DNA of 64,000 nt from Bacillota bacterium (GTDB lineage Bacteria > Bacillota > Clostridia > Lachnospirales > Lachnospiraceae), in NCBI GenBank assembly GCA_023437715.1, contig JAEZFK010000028.1:1-64000 (forward strand), read 5' to 3'. Positions 52,525 through 62,171 of the stretch are shown piece by piece; the first letter of the stretch is position 1, and the number at the start of each line of letters is the position of its first letter. A program made the position numbers and the translations under genes. Under the pieces are notes generated by a model, which had not been told where the DNA came from, did no database searches, and was given only the letters and a program-made list of their open reading frames with translations.

Positions 52525-54672
52525 TCAATCACGTTCGTCCGGCTCATCACCCGCGCAAATAAAGTCGATGGTACGCAAAAGCTTATCCGTACCTGCAACA
52601 ATGACCCGGATGGGCTGACCCAGCTTAAACACCTTTCCTGTCATTTCGCCCACCAGTTCATAATGTTCTTCATCAAAGCGATAATAATCATCCTGAAGCT
52701 GATTTACATGAATCAGCCCCTCTACCGTATTGGGAAGCTCCACATAAAGCCCCCAGTTTGTCACACCGGAAATAACCCCGTCAAATTCTTCGCCGATGTG
52801 TTTTGACATATACTCACACTTTTTCAGCTTGATGGTCTCCCGCTCGGCTTCATCCGCCCTTCTCTCCAGGGCTGAGGACTGGACAGCCACCTGCTGCAGG
52901 AGCTTATCGTAATGATCAATCCTCTTTTCGCTTAAGCCCGCTCTCAAATTCTCCTTAATGATGCGGTGAATCTGTAAATCAGGATACCGCCTGATCGGAG
53001 AAGTAAAGTGGGTATAATATTTTGCGGCCAGGCCGAAATGGCCCGTATTTTCCACCGTGTACCTGGCCTGTTTCATGGACCGCAGGGCCAGACGGCTGAT
53101 CAGGGCTTCCTCCGGCGTATCCACTGCATTGGCTAACAGCTTCTGCACCTCCTTGGGGTACACCTCCCCGTTGTGGAAACGGATGGAGTATCCAAAGTTG
53201 TTAATGAGGATGGCAAGGCTCTTCATCTTTTCCGGGTCCGGGTTATTATGGGTCCGGTAAAGGAAAGGCAGCTCCTGCCAGAAATAATCCTCTGCAACGG
53301 TTTCATTTGCCATGAGCATGAAATCTTCAATAATTTTTGTGGCGGCATTCCGCTCATAGGGCTTGATTTCCAGAGGCTTTCCCCTTTCATCAAGAATTAC
53401 CTTTGTCTCAGGGAAATCAAAATCAATGGACCCTCTCTTTTTTCTCTTCTCCCGAAGAATGTCGGCCAGCTCTTTCATCTGCTCAAACATGGGGACAAGG
53501 GCCTCGTACTCCCTCATAACCTCCTCGTCGTGGTTGGTCACGATGGCGTTGACCGCTGTATAGGTCATTCTCCGGTCCACATTTATGACGGTTTCTGCGA
53601 TCCTGTGGCCGGAAACATTGCCCTCTTCATCAATTTCCATTATACAGCTTAAGGCCAGACGGTCTTCTCCCTGGTTTAAGGAGCAGATGCCGTTTGAAAG
53701 CTTGTGGGGCAGCATGGGAATCACACGGTCCACAAGATACACGCTGGTTCCCCGCCTTAAAGCCTCTTCATCCAGGGGGCTGTTTTCCGTCACATAGTTG
53801 GTCACATCTGCAATATGGACGCCCAGGGTGTAAATTCCGTCCTTTTTTGAAATGGTAATGGCATCGTCCAAATCCTTTGCATCCTCACCGTCAATGGTAA
53901 CGGTCTGTAAGCTTCTCAAATCCAGACGGCCCTGCATATCTTTCCCGTCAATCTGGTCCGGCACCTTTTCCACCTGCTTCATGACGCTGTCCGGAAACTC
54001 CTCCGGCAGCCCGTAGGCCCTTACAATGGAAAGGATATCCGTCCCCGGATCGTTGACATGGCCTATAATTTCGGTGACGGCTCCCTCCGGCTTGTGCTCC
54101 GGACCTCCGAAATCAGTCACTTTCACCACTACCTTATGGCCGGTGACGGCCCCCATATCCTTGCCCTGGGGGATGAAAATGTCTTTTGCTATTTTCTGGT
54201 TGTCAGGGATCACAAAGCCAAAGTTCTTGTTCTTCTGATAAAATCCGATCACCTGCTCATTGGCGTGTTCCAATACCCGGATCACGCTGCCTTCCGCCCG
54301 TTTTCCATTTCCCGGCTTGGATTCCACGGAAATGAGCACAGTGTCTCCATGGAGAGCTCCTCCCGTCTTTTCTTCCGGAATAAAAATGTCCTGCTCCTGT
54401 CCTTCTACCGCCACAAAGCCAAAGCCCTTGGGGTGTCCTGAAAATATTCCGGCAATAGAGCCAATGTCCGGTTTTCCATATTTTCCTTTTTGTGAAACGC
54501 CGACTTTCCCTTCTGCAAGAAGAGAATCCAGCACTTTTTTCAAATCTTCTCTCTGATCCTTAGGAACATCAAGAAGAATCGCCAGCTCCTTCAGTTTCAT
54601 CGGCACATAGGCCGGATCTGCAAACAGGGAAATAAGCATGGCTTTCCGCTGTATTAACTGTTCTTCTGTCAT
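52525..54672 (-). CDS. rnr: Ribonuclease R
   Basis: 715 residues: N-terminal winged helix (about 1-65), cold-shock domains (GHPKGFGFVAVEG), RNB catalytic domain (TIDGEDAKDLDDAI) and C-terminal S1 domain (EFDGVISGVTNWGLYVEL). A processive 3'-5' exoribonuclease that degrades structured and trans-translation mRNAs, consistent with smpB downstream. Part of secG-rnr-smpB. Confidence 0.96.
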   Translation of the reverse strand: MTEEQLIQRKAMLISLFADPAYVPMKLKELAILLDVPKDQREDLKKVLDSLLAEGKVGVSQKGKYGKPDIGSIAGIFSGHPKGFGFVAVEGQEQDIFIPEEKTGGALHGDTVLISVESKPGNGKRAEGSVIRVLEHANEQVIGFYQKNKNFGFVIPDNQKIAKDIFIPQGKDMGAVTGHKVVVKVTDFGGPEHKPEGAVTEIIGHVNDPGTDILSIVRAYGLPEEFPDSVMKQVEKVPDQIDGKDMQGRLDLRSLQTVTIDGEDAKDLDDAITISKKDGIYTLGVHIADVTNYVTENSPLDEEALRRGTSVYLVDRVIPMLPHKLSNGICSLNQGEDRLALSCIMEIDEEGNVSGHRIAETVINVDRRMTYTAVNAIVTNHDEEVMREYEALVPMFEQMKELADILREKRKKRGSIDFDFPETKVILDERGKPLEIKPYERNAATKIIEDFMLMANETVAEDYFWQELPFLYRTHNNPDPEKMKSLAILINNFGYSIRFHNGEVYPKEVQKLLANAVDTPEEALISRLALRSMKQARYTVENTGHFGLAAKYYTHFTSPIRRYPDLQIHRIIKENLRAGLSEKRIDHYDKLLQQVAVQSSALERRADEAERETIKLKKCEYMSKHIGEEFDGVISGVTNWGLYVELPNTVEGLIHVNQLQDDYYRFDEEHYELVGEMTGKVFKLGQPIRVIVAGTDKLLRTIDFICAGDEPDERD

Positions 54673-54823
54673 TGTTTTCCTCTCTTTATTGTCATTCTTT
54701 ATTGTGTTCTTTATTGTGTTTCTTTCCTGTGTTTCTTTATTCCTTTTATTTTTAACTTTTCTGCTTCTTATTTTATTATCTTCATTTTACCAGGAGGTAT
54801 GAGAAAAATTTCCCATAATGCGA

Positions 54824-54860
54824 AAAAAACACCCTTGCCGTCATGCCACAAGAGTGTTTG
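54824..54860 (-). terminator. Terminator after secG
   Basis: AAACACTCTTG pairs with CAAGGGTGTTT and is followed by a T-run on the minus strand, just after the secG stop. Confidence 0.85.
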
Positions 54861-54864
54861 ATCT

Positions 54865-55098
54865 TTACAGTATATTCAGATTCAGCACCAACGCCAAAAT
54901 GAAAAACAGGAAAGCTCCGTATTTTGTGAACTTCTCCAGATTTCCCTCCATGGAACGGCCCTTGTTCTTGCCCCAGTAGGTATCTGCCATACCACCGATA
55001 GCGCCCAGGCCCTGACTCTTTCCTTCCTGCAAAAGAATGATTGCAGATAAAGCTATACATATAAGAACAAATATGATTGATAATATAATCCTGATCAT
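54865..55098 (-). CDS. secG: Preprotein translocase subunit SecG
   Basis: About 77 residues with two transmembrane helices and the loop LLQEGKSQGLGAIGG between them, diagnostic for SecG. AGGAGG lies 8 bases before ATG at 55098; a GTG three codons earlier is embedded in that site. It sits between the enolase homologue and rnr. Confidence 0.94.
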   Translation of the reverse strand: MIRIILSIIFVLICIALSAIILLQEGKSQGLGAIGGMADTYWGKNKGRSMEGNLEKFTKYGAFLFFILALVLNLNIL

Positions 55099-55189
55099 GG
55101 TTTCCACCTCCTATAGTCAAACAACGGTTATCATATCATAATTTTCCATGAAATACAATATATTTTTTACAATTCCTGTAATTATTGCC

Positions 55190-56371
55190 TTATTTGTTCC
55201 GTTTATTGTAAAATTCTTCTATGCGCAGGAGCTCATTATACTTGGCTGTACATTCTCCCCTGCAGGGAGCTCCGCTCTTTACGTAATCGGCATGGACAGC
55301 AACAGCCATATCTCCCAGAAAGGCTTCCTCTGTTTCCCGGAAGCCATTGGAAAGGATCACTTTCAGCCCGGCCTTTCTGGCCTTTTCCACCATTTCCAGG
55401 GCTCCGGTGACTGTGCCTGCCTGCTCCATTTTAATAACAATTCCGTTGGAGGCAAAAAAGTCCTCCGACATCATTAAAACCCGGTGTTCCAGCATCCGCT
55501 GCAGCCTGTTTCTTCCCTCCAGATCCCCTTTCCAAAGTCCATCCAGGACCCCGGCAATGGGAAAACCGTCGGCCAGTCTCAAATAATAGGAAATCATATC
55601 CTGCTGTTCCCGGTCCACCAAAATCCCGCCTTTTTTGCTTTCCTTGGAAAAACGGTAAACCCCGTCTTCCCTGGCATACAGCCGGCCCGCATCCGCATGG
55701 ATGGCCACCAGCACATCCTTTCCCGGTTTATAGCCGCTGAGCTTGAAAGCATCCATGAGATAACGAAGGGCCTCTTCGGCACTGTTTAAATCAGGCACAA
55801 AGCCGCCGCCCTCACCTGTGGAGGTGCTGTAGCCGCTGATCGATAAAAGCCGCTTGAGGGTGTGATAAATTTCCGTTCCCATGCGCAGCCCTTCTGAATA
55901 GGATTCTGCTCCCTGGGGGATGATCATAATCTCCCGGAAATCGATTCCAACCGCTTCCTCTCCTCCGCTTATCATGGTCATCATGGGAACCGGCATGACA
56001 GGCGCGGAGGTTCCGCCTAAATAACGGTAAAGGGGAAGACCAAGTCCGGCGCCCGCCGCTCTTGCGGCTGCCATGGACAGAGCCAGTACTCCGCTGCTGC
56101 CCTTTTTCTCCACAGCTTCCTCTTCTGCTGTTTTTAAAAGTATACGATCAATATTTCCCTGATCGGATGCGTCTTCATAAATCAGGGCTTCTGAAAGAAA
56201 TTCATTGACAAGCGCTTCCTCTTCCTCTGCTTTCAGTCTGTTTCCTGCGGAAACCATAGCTCTTCCCCGGGCGCCGTTTTCCAGCTCCACCTCGGCTTCT
56301 ATTGCCGGATTTGACCATGAATCCAGGACGATTCTTCCTGTAGCTTCTACGATATCCAGTCCGCCAAACAT
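55190..56371 (-). CDS. Enolase homologue lacking catalytic residues
   Basis: 393 residues, shorter than the usual 425-435. The fold is clearly enolase (start, LPLYRYLGG, IVIKMEQAGTVTGALE with the active-site Lys, and C-terminal AKYNELLRIEEFY). Many essential residues are changed: the SGASTG loop is gone; the HADN His loop reads SGGEEAVG; the catalytic GDEGGF is GEGGGF (Glu to Gly); the metal Asp of ALD is His (AIHADAG); the metal Glu of EDP is lost; SHRSGE reads SNGFRE. It stands where Firmicutes usually carry eno (next to secG). Probably a pseudoenzyme; a working eno should exist elsewhere. Confidence 0.8.
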   Translation of the reverse strand: MFGGLDIVEATGRIVLDSWSNPAIEAEVELENGARGRAMVSAGNRLKAEEEEALVNEFLSEALIYEDASDQGNIDRILLKTAEEEAVEKKGSSGVLALSMAAARAAGAGLGLPLYRYLGGTSAPVMPVPMMTMISGGEEAVGIDFREIMIIPQGAESYSEGLRMGTEIYHTLKRLLSISGYSTSTGEGGGFVPDLNSAEEALRYLMDAFKLSGYKPGKDVLVAIHADAGRLYAREDGVYRFSKESKKGGILVDREQQDMISYYLRLADGFPIAGVLDGLWKGDLEGRNRLQRMLEHRVLMMSEDFFASNGIVIKMEQAGTVTGALEMVEKARKAGLKVILSNGFRETEEAFLGDMAVAVHADYVKSGAPCRGECTAKYNELLRIEEFYNKRNK

Positions 56372-56451
56372 TTTTTTGCCTCCCTGTCTCTTATCACGTT
56401 CTTACCGTAAGGATTGACGGGATTTCCCATATCCATGCAGGCGAAAAGAAA

Positions 56452-56493
56452 AAAGATGCCAGGACATTTTTAACCCATGTCCTGGCATCTTCT
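56452..56493 (-). terminator. Terminator of pheST
   Basis: GATGCCAGGACAT pairs perfectly with ATGTCCTGGCATC, followed by TTTTTTC on the minus strand. Confidence 0.9.
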
Positions 56494-56534
56494 CTATTTT
56501 ACATTCATTTACAAAAATCGGGAAAATATTGAAT

Positions 56535-58955
56535 TTACGCCCTCAGTTCGATTCCAAGATCCTGTAATCCGTTCAGAATCTTCTTCATGACGGCAAGGAC
56601 CTCCTGCTCCTCCAGGGTATGATCAGCTGCACGGAAGGTAATGGTATAAGCCATGGACTTGTGTCCTGCCAAAATCTGGCTTCCCTCATAGATGTCGAAA
56701 AGCTCATAGTTTTCCAACAGCTTTCCGCCCCGCTTCTCAATCACTTCTTCGATCTGCCCTGCAAGAATCTCCTTGGGAACCACCATGCTGATATCTCTGG
56801 TGACAGCCGGATACCTGGCGATTCCCGTATATTTACGTTCAAAGCTGGTAAAAGGAATCATGGACGGCATATCAATGACAGCCACATAAGCCCTGTCTCC
56901 GATCTTATAATTGTCTGCCACAGCCGGGTGTACCTCTCCAAGATAGCCTACTGTCACACCGTCATAGACGATATTGGCCTGTCTTCCCGGATGAAGGAAA
57001 GTTTTTCCGGCGGCCGGATCATAATGAGGCTTTTTATTCATTCCTGCCTTGTTGAAAAATTCCTCAACAACGCCCTTCATGTCATAGAAGTCTCCGTCCC
57101 CATACATTCCCAGGGTAAACTGCATCCGCTCGTCAGGAAGCTCCGTCAGAGGAAGCGCCTTAGGAAGATAAATATTCGCCAGCTCATAGAGGCGGACATT
57201 CTTATTGCGCCGGTTATAGTTAATGGATAAAGAATTTAACATTCCGTGAAGAGGAGAGGTTCTCATAATACTGAAATCCTCGCCCAGGGGATTTAAAATA
57301 TTTACGGTCATGCGAAGCGGGCTGTCCTCCGGAAGCAGAAGCCGGTCAAAGACCTTGGGGCTTTCAAAGGAATAGGTCATTCCCTGGGAAAAGCGGCTAA
57401 ATTCCGCCACTTCCCTTGCAACCTCCTCTACCCTTAATTTATAGGAAAGCTTTCCTGTAGTAGCCTCTCCTGTGGGTAAGGATACCGGGATTTTGTCATA
57501 GCCGAAGAACCTGGCAACCTCCTCCGCCATATCGGCCATACAGCCTAAATCCTGACGGAAAGTCGGTATGATCACCTCATTCGATGCCTCATCGTAACGT
57601 AAATCAAGCTTTTTATAGTATCCCAGCATGGTTTCCGGGGAAATGCTGGTTCCCAGAAGACGGTTCATCTTCTCCGGCTCAAAAGGAAGCCTCTTTTCTT
57701 CTCTTTTTACCGGGTAAATGTCGATCATGCCTCCCACAACCTCTCCTGCTCCCAATTCCTCGATCAGCTGGCAGGCCCGGTTTATGGCAGCCTCTGCGTT
57801 GTTGGGATCAAGGCCCTTTTCAAATTTGCCGGATGCATCGGTCCTCAGTCCTACTTTCTTTGCGGAAAGGCGGATGTTGGTGCCGTCAAAGCAGGCGCTT
57901 TCAAAGACCATGGTCTTTACATCATCAGTGATCTTGGAATTTTCTCCGCCCATGATACCGGCGATTCCTACCGCTTTTTCTCCGTCATTAATCATGAGGA
58001 CTGTACTGTCAAGCTTTCTCTCCTGCCCGTCTAAGGTCTGGAACGTATCGCCGTCCGCAGCGCATTTTACAATGATTTCATGGCCCGCCAGCTGGTCATA
58101 GTTAAAGGCGTGCATGGGCTGGCCGTATTCCTCCATCACATAGTTGGTAATATCCACAATGTTGTTAATGGGCCGGATGCCGCAGGCGGCAAGGCGTCTC
58201 TGCATCCATACAGGAGACGGAGCCAGCTTTATATTCTTTACCATTCTGGCGCAATAGCGGGGACAGAGACGGTTATCTTCCACGGATACCTTTAAAAAGT
58301 CATGAACATCCTCTTCATTTCCGGTGGCTTTTACCACAGGCGGGATAAAGGCCTTATCAAAGGTAGCCGCAGCTTCCCTTGCAATTCCGATGACGCTGTA
58401 GCAGTCCACACGGTTTGAAGTAATTTCATATTCAAACACAGAGTCACGAAAGCCCAGCAGTTCAATGGCGTCAGAGCCGGCAGCCGCATCCTGGGGCAGA
58501 ATGTAGATTCCGCTTTCCGGAGCATCAGGGTACATCTCAGCGGAAGAGCCCAGCTCTTCGATGGAGCACATCATGCCGCAGGATTCGATCCCTCTCAGTT
58601 TTCCTTTTTTGATCCGGATTCCATCCTCGGGAAGAGGGCCGCCGTCGTGGCCGCCTGCCACCTTTCCGCCGTCTAAAACCACAGGAACCTTATCTCCCAC
58701 CTTTACGTTGGGCGCTCCGGTTACGATCTGGACCGTCTCCGTTCCCACATCCACCTGGCAGACAATCAGCTTATCTGCGTCCGGGTGGCGCTCGATGGAC
58801 AATATGTGTCCAACCACGATTTTCTCTAAATTCTTATCCAGGCATTCATAGCCTTCCACCTTTGTTCCGCTGAGGGTCATGGCATCCGTGTATTCCTGGG
58901 GCGCCGCATCTAAATCCGGAACATATGCTTTAATCCATGATAATGGTGTATTCAT
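56535..58955 (-). CDS. pheT: Phenylalanyl-tRNA synthetase beta subunit
   Basis: 806 residues. An N-terminal tRNA-binding (EMAP-like) domain (about 42-150), B3/4 editing domain, B5 domain, catalytic-like domain and C-terminal ferredoxin-fold anticodon-binding domain (ARYPAVTRDISMVVPKEI) are all present. Charges tRNA(Phe) as an (alpha-beta)2 enzyme with PheS. Starts 22 bases after pheS; controlled by the upstream T-box. Confidence 0.97.
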   Translation of the reverse strand: MNTPLSWIKAYVPDLDAAPQEYTDAMTLSGTKVEGYECLDKNLEKIVVGHILSIERHPDADKLIVCQVDVGTETVQIVTGAPNVKVGDKVPVVLDGGKVAGGHDGGPLPEDGIRIKKGKLRGIESCGMMCSIEELGSSAEMYPDAPESGIYILPQDAAAGSDAIELLGFRDSVFEYEITSNRVDCYSVIGIAREAAATFDKAFIPPVVKATGNEEDVHDFLKVSVEDNRLCPRYCARMVKNIKLAPSPVWMQRRLAACGIRPINNIVDITNYVMEEYGQPMHAFNYDQLAGHEIIVKCAADGDTFQTLDGQERKLDSTVLMINDGEKAVGIAGIMGGENSKITDDVKTMVFESACFDGTNIRLSAKKVGLRTDASGKFEKGLDPNNAEAAINRACQLIEELGAGEVVGGMIDIYPVKREEKRLPFEPEKMNRLLGTSISPETMLGYYKKLDLRYDEASNEVIIPTFRQDLGCMADMAEEVARFFGYDKIPVSLPTGEATTGKLSYKLRVEEVAREVAEFSRFSQGMTYSFESPKVFDRLLLPEDSPLRMTVNILNPLGEDFSIMRTSPLHGMLNSLSINYNRRNKNVRLYELANIYLPKALPLTELPDERMQFTLGMYGDGDFYDMKGVVEEFFNKAGMNKKPHYDPAAGKTFLHPGRQANIVYDGVTVGYLGEVHPAVADNYKIGDRAYVAVIDMPSMIPFTSFERKYTGIARYPAVTRDISMVVPKEILAGQIEEVIEKRGGKLLENYELFDIYEGSQILAGHKSMAYTITFRAADHTLEEQEVLAVMKKILNGLQDLGIELRA

Positions 58956-58977
58956 TGCTTTCTCTCCCTTTCTGTCC

Positions 58978-59997
58978 TTAGAACTGCTTTAAGAATCTGA
59001 TGTCGTTTTCATATAATAATCTCATATCGTCGATCTCATATTTCAACAGGGCAATACGCTCTAAGCCAACGCCAAAGGCAAAGCCGGAATATTCCTCCGG
59101 ATCAATGCCGCTCATGGTGAGCACGTTGGGATGAACCATGCCGCAGCCCAGAATCTCAATCCAGCCGGAGCCCTTGCAGAACCGGCAGCCCTTTCCCCCG
59201 CATTTAAAGCAGGTCACATCCATTTCCGCGCTGGGTTCTGTAAATGGGAAATGATGAGGGCGGAATTTCACCTTTGTTTCCGGCCCGAACAGCTCTCTTG
59301 CAAACTCTGCCAGGGTTCCCTTTAAATCCGCAAAGGTAATGTTCTTGTCAATGACAAGGCCTTCGATCTGATGGAAGGAAGGAGAATGGGTGGCGTCCAC
59401 TTCGTCGGAACGGAACACGCGTCCTGGGGCCAGCATGCGGATGGGAAGCTTGCCCTTTTCCATGGTGCGGACCTGTACCGGGGAGGTCTGGCTTCTTAAG
59501 ACGATATTCTCACTGATATAGAAAGTATCCTGTTCGTCCCTGGCCGGATGATTCTTCGGAATATTCAGCTTTTCAAAGTTGTAAGCGTCGTATTCCACTT
59601 CCGGTCCTTCTATTACTTCATAGCCCATGCCGATGAAAATACGCTCAACCTCTTCTAAGGCAATGGTATTGGGATGAGTATGGCCTCCCCTGTTCCGTCT
59701 CGCCGGAAGCGTTACGTCGATCACTTCTTTTTTCAGCTGCTCTTCCCTTGCTTTCTTCATCAGAGAAGTCATTGCCTCCTCTAATTTTCCTTCGATTACG
59801 GCACGGACATCATTGACCATCTGCCCCACCTTGGGCCGGTCTTCAGGAGCCACATCCTTCATGCTCTTTAATACGCTGGTCAGTTCCCCTTTTTTTCCAA
59901 GATAGGCAACTTTAATGTCATTGAGTCTCTCCAGCGCATCTGAAGCTTCAATCTGCTTTAATGCTTCCAGTTTGATTTTCTCTAATTGCTCTTTCAT
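58978..59997 (-). CDS. pheS: Phenylalanyl-tRNA synthetase alpha subunit
   Basis: About 339 residues. N-terminal coiled coil (1-85), then class II catalytic motifs: TLPARRNRGGHTHPNT, motif 2 VFRSDEVDATHSPSFHQIEG and motif 3 GFAFGVGLERIALLKYEIDDMR (split as GFAFGVGLERIA and LLKYEIDDMR). A zinc-binding Cys set, CFKCGGKGCRFCKGSGW, is also present, typical for many bacteria. ATG at 59997 chosen with GGAG 6 bases upstream. Confidence 0.97.
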   Translation of the reverse strand: MKEQLEKIKLEALKQIEASDALERLNDIKVAYLGKKGELTSVLKSMKDVAPEDRPKVGQMVNDVRAVIEGKLEEAMTSLMKKAREEQLKKEVIDVTLPARRNRGGHTHPNTIALEEVERIFIGMGYEVIEGPEVEYDAYNFEKLNIPKNHPARDEQDTFYISENIVLRSQTSPVQVRTMEKGKLPIRMLAPGRVFRSDEVDATHSPSFHQIEGLVIDKNITFADLKGTLAEFARELFGPETKVKFRPHHFPFTEPSAEMDVTCFKCGGKGCRFCKGSGWIEILGCGMVHPNVLTMSGIDPEEYSGFAFGVGLERIALLKYEIDDMRLLYENDIRFLKQF

Positions 59998-60027
59998 CAT
60001 GATCTCCTTCTTTATCATAGTAATAAT

Positions 60028-60290
60028 AAAAAGCTCCGCCCCAAAAAGGGACGAAGCTGTATTCGCGGTACCACCCTGATTCCTGTGGATCACACAGGCA
60101 CTCGGCATACGTAACGTGTATGGACGTCATAATCTACCCGCCGGAACAGACCATAAGTGCTCCGGTTTCAATCATGCTGCTTCAGTGGGAAATTCAATCT
60201 CTTAATTGAACTTAAAAGGGCTTACAGCCGGCGGCCCTTTCTCTCTGGAAGAAAATAAGGATTTACTGGCACTTTCACTGCATTTCATGT
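60028..60290 (-). promoter_or_regulatory. T-box riboswitch of pheST (tRNA-Phe sensing)
   Basis: On the minus strand the T-box sequence GGGTGGTACCGCG pairs with uncharged tRNA acceptor end. It precedes the terminator AGCTTCGTCCC-TTTTT-GGGGCGGAGCTTTTT (60029-60060). Stem I starts near GCAGTG with CACTG as its 3' side; a TTC (60189-60191) near it is a candidate Phe specifier, not proven. The leader covers about 260 bases. Confidence 0.9.
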
Positions 60291-60356
60291 ATTTACTTGT
60301 TGCATTAGCTATAATTGTAATGACGAAAGCAGAAAAAGTCAAGGGCTATTTCCTTT

Positions 60357-61403
60357 TCAATCAGATTTTTTGAAAATCAGAAGCTTCTGAACAAGAAAGC
60401 TCATGACAAACATGCTGATCTCCACCCCAAATTTTGCCGCCCATCCATTGATCCCTTTCTCCTTTGTCAGCCATACCAGAAAGACCGTATTGACCAGCAG
60501 AATAAAAACAGCCAGGACCCCGTATTTTACTCCGGATCTCCAGCAGCTTCCCCTGGATTCAAACACATACTTTTGGTTTAAGTAATAATTGAAAGAAGCG
60601 CTTATTACACGGGCGGAAAGGTTGCTGATCACGATTGCGTGGGAAAGCCTGAGCCTTACGGCTGTATACAGTATGAGACCGTAACAAAGATAATCCACGC
60701 AAAAGCTTAAAAAGGAGGAGGAGGCAAATTTAAACATATTCATATATATTCTTGCAGAATCCCTCAGCACACGGAAATGGGAGGACTTGTTTCCCTCCAG
60801 GTAAATCGTCTCAACAGGAACTTCCACAATGTTGATCTTTTCTTTCACACACATGAGCAACGCATTGGTCTCGTATTCATATCTTTCCCCAGGAACCGCC
60901 AACAGCTTCGGGATCAGGCTGGTGTCAAATGCCCGCAGTCCTGTCTGGGTATCCTTAAGCCATTTTCCCGACATGAGCCGGAACGTGACTCTGGTTATCT
61001 GATTTCCCATCCGGCTTCTGAAAGGAATATTTCCATAAAAGCTTCGGCATCCGGTCACCAGGCCGCCACTCTTCAGAGAGGCGGTCTTTAACAGCAAAAA
61101 GATGTCAGGGACGGCATGCTGCCCGTCCGCATCTGCAATTACAACCTCTCCCTTCCATTCCTGTTTCTCTATGTATTCCAGGGCTGTTTTTACTGCCCTT
61201 CCCTTTCCATAATTTTTATGGTGTCCCAGCACCTTTCCATAGCTTTCCGCCTCCTTAAAAATGGATTCTGCCTCCTGACTGCTTCCGTCATTTACCACAA
61301 TCAGCTCTGCATCGGAGCCTGCCCGCAATTCCTTTAAAAGACTGATGAGCCGTTGGTCCGGTTCATAAGCCGGTATAATGATTATACTTTTCCTTTCCGC
61401 CAT
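60357..61403 (-). CDS. GT2 glycosyltransferase fused to GtrA-like membrane domain
   Basis: 348 residues. N-terminal DPM1-like GT2 domain (about 5-220) with IIIIPAYEPDQRL, VVNDGSS, IADADGQH (metal-binding DxD) and the TGLRAF segment. C-terminal GtrA-like domain (about 225-345) has four transmembrane helices (FLSFCVDYLCYGLILY, VISASFNYYLNQKYVF, YGVLAVFILLVNTVFLVWL, FGVEISMFVMSFLVQKLLIF). Probably makes a polyprenyl-phosphate sugar for envelope glycosylation. Divergent from the plus-strand cluster. Confidence 0.9.
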   Translation of the reverse strand: MAERKSIIIIPAYEPDQRLISLLKELRAGSDAELIVVNDGSSQEAESIFKEAESYGKVLGHHKNYGKGRAVKTALEYIEKQEWKGEVVIADADGQHAVPDIFLLLKTASLKSGGLVTGCRSFYGNIPFRSRMGNQITRVTFRLMSGKWLKDTQTGLRAFDTSLIPKLLAVPGERYEYETNALLMCVKEKINIVEVPVETIYLEGNKSSHFRVLRDSARIYMNMFKFASSSFLSFCVDYLCYGLILYTAVRLRLSHAIVISNLSARVISASFNYYLNQKYVFESRGSCWRSGVKYGVLAVFILLVNTVFLVWLTKEKGINGWAAKFGVEISMFVMSFLVQKLLIFKKSD

Positions 61404-61578
61404 CTTAATCCTCTCCTGATTTATTTTTAAGCGGAGTATACCCGTTTTCCCTGAAATATCTCTGAAAATAACAAAGAAAAATTTACGCTGAAATTTCAGT
61501 TTTTTTTAAGTGTTGTACGCTATACTCTAAGCCATCAGACGGCCGTACTGAAATCAAAACAGGAAAGAGAAGCGGAAT

Positions 61579-62082
61579 ATGAGAAAAAAGAGAAAAAATT
61601 TATTGTATGCAGGTATCTGCATTCTGGCCCTGACCGGCTGCAGCATGAGCAGTTATAGGACCACAGCCGCAGCCACAACGGAAAGCCAGCAGGAACAGCC
61701 TCCAAAGGACCTCGGTGTTATGGGAAAAATTACAGCCGTTGACGGCAATTCCATAACCGTAGTTCTTGCGGACGGTATGAAGGAAGGAGAAAAACCTGCG
61801 GATGGAACCACTCCTCCGGAAAAACCGGCAGATGGAACCACCCTGCCAGAGAAACCAGCAGACGGAACCACCCCGCCGGAAAAGCCGGCAGACGGAACCG
61901 CACAGGCCACACAGGAGATGAATTTTAATGGGGAAACAAAAACCTACACCATTTCCTCTTCTGTCACAATTACAAAAGGAATGGAACAGGAAAGCGCTTC
62001 TGCTTCCGACCTGACCGTAGATTCGGTGGTACGCATTACATTGGATGGAGATACCGTCACCGGTGTAAACATCATGAACTAA
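61579..62082 (+). CDS. Putative lipoprotein with Pro/Gly repeats
   Basis: 167 residues. An N-terminal signal with the lipobox LTGC (Cys22), then a repetitive linker of four EKPADGTTPP-like units (residues about 71-110), and a small C-terminal beta-rich domain (KTYTISSSVTITKG, DSVVRITLDGDTVTGVNIM). No known function. AGGAAAGAG lies before the ATG. First gene of the right-edge plus-strand cluster. Confidence 0.75.
   Translation: MRKKRKNLLYAGICILALTGCSMSSYRTTAAATTESQQEQPPKDLGVMGKITAVDGNSITVVLADGMKEGEKPADGTTPPEKPADGTTLPEKPADGTTPPEKPADGTAQATQEMNFNGETKTYTISSSVTITKGMEQESASASDLTVDSVVRITLDGDTVTGVNIMN
61789..61908 (+). repeat. Four tandem 30-bp repeats in the lipoprotein gene
   Basis: Units start at 61789, 61819, 61849 and 61879, each coding for a ten-residue EKPADGTTPP variant. 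Base changes between units are mostly at third positions. Confidence 0.9.
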
Positions 62083-62085
62083 GCC

Positions 62086-62140
62086 GTAAGAGGGCTGCTG
62101 CCAAATCATATGAGTATCATTTTTATGCAGCAGCCCTTAC
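62086..62140 (+). repeat. Long-arm inverted repeat between lipoprotein and regulator genes
   Basis: GTAAGAGGGCTGCTGC pairs with GCAGCAGCCCTTAC around a 24-base loop, without a T-run. It may be a weak terminator or an mRNA-processing structure. Confidence 0.7.
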
Positions 62141-62171
62141 AGGCCTTACTTTCAGATAAAGGATTCACACC

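Noticed and set aside
61600..62109. Long minus-strand frames opposite the repeat lipoprotein gene
   Set aside because: Created by the 30-bp repeats in antisense; no start signals and very biased composition.
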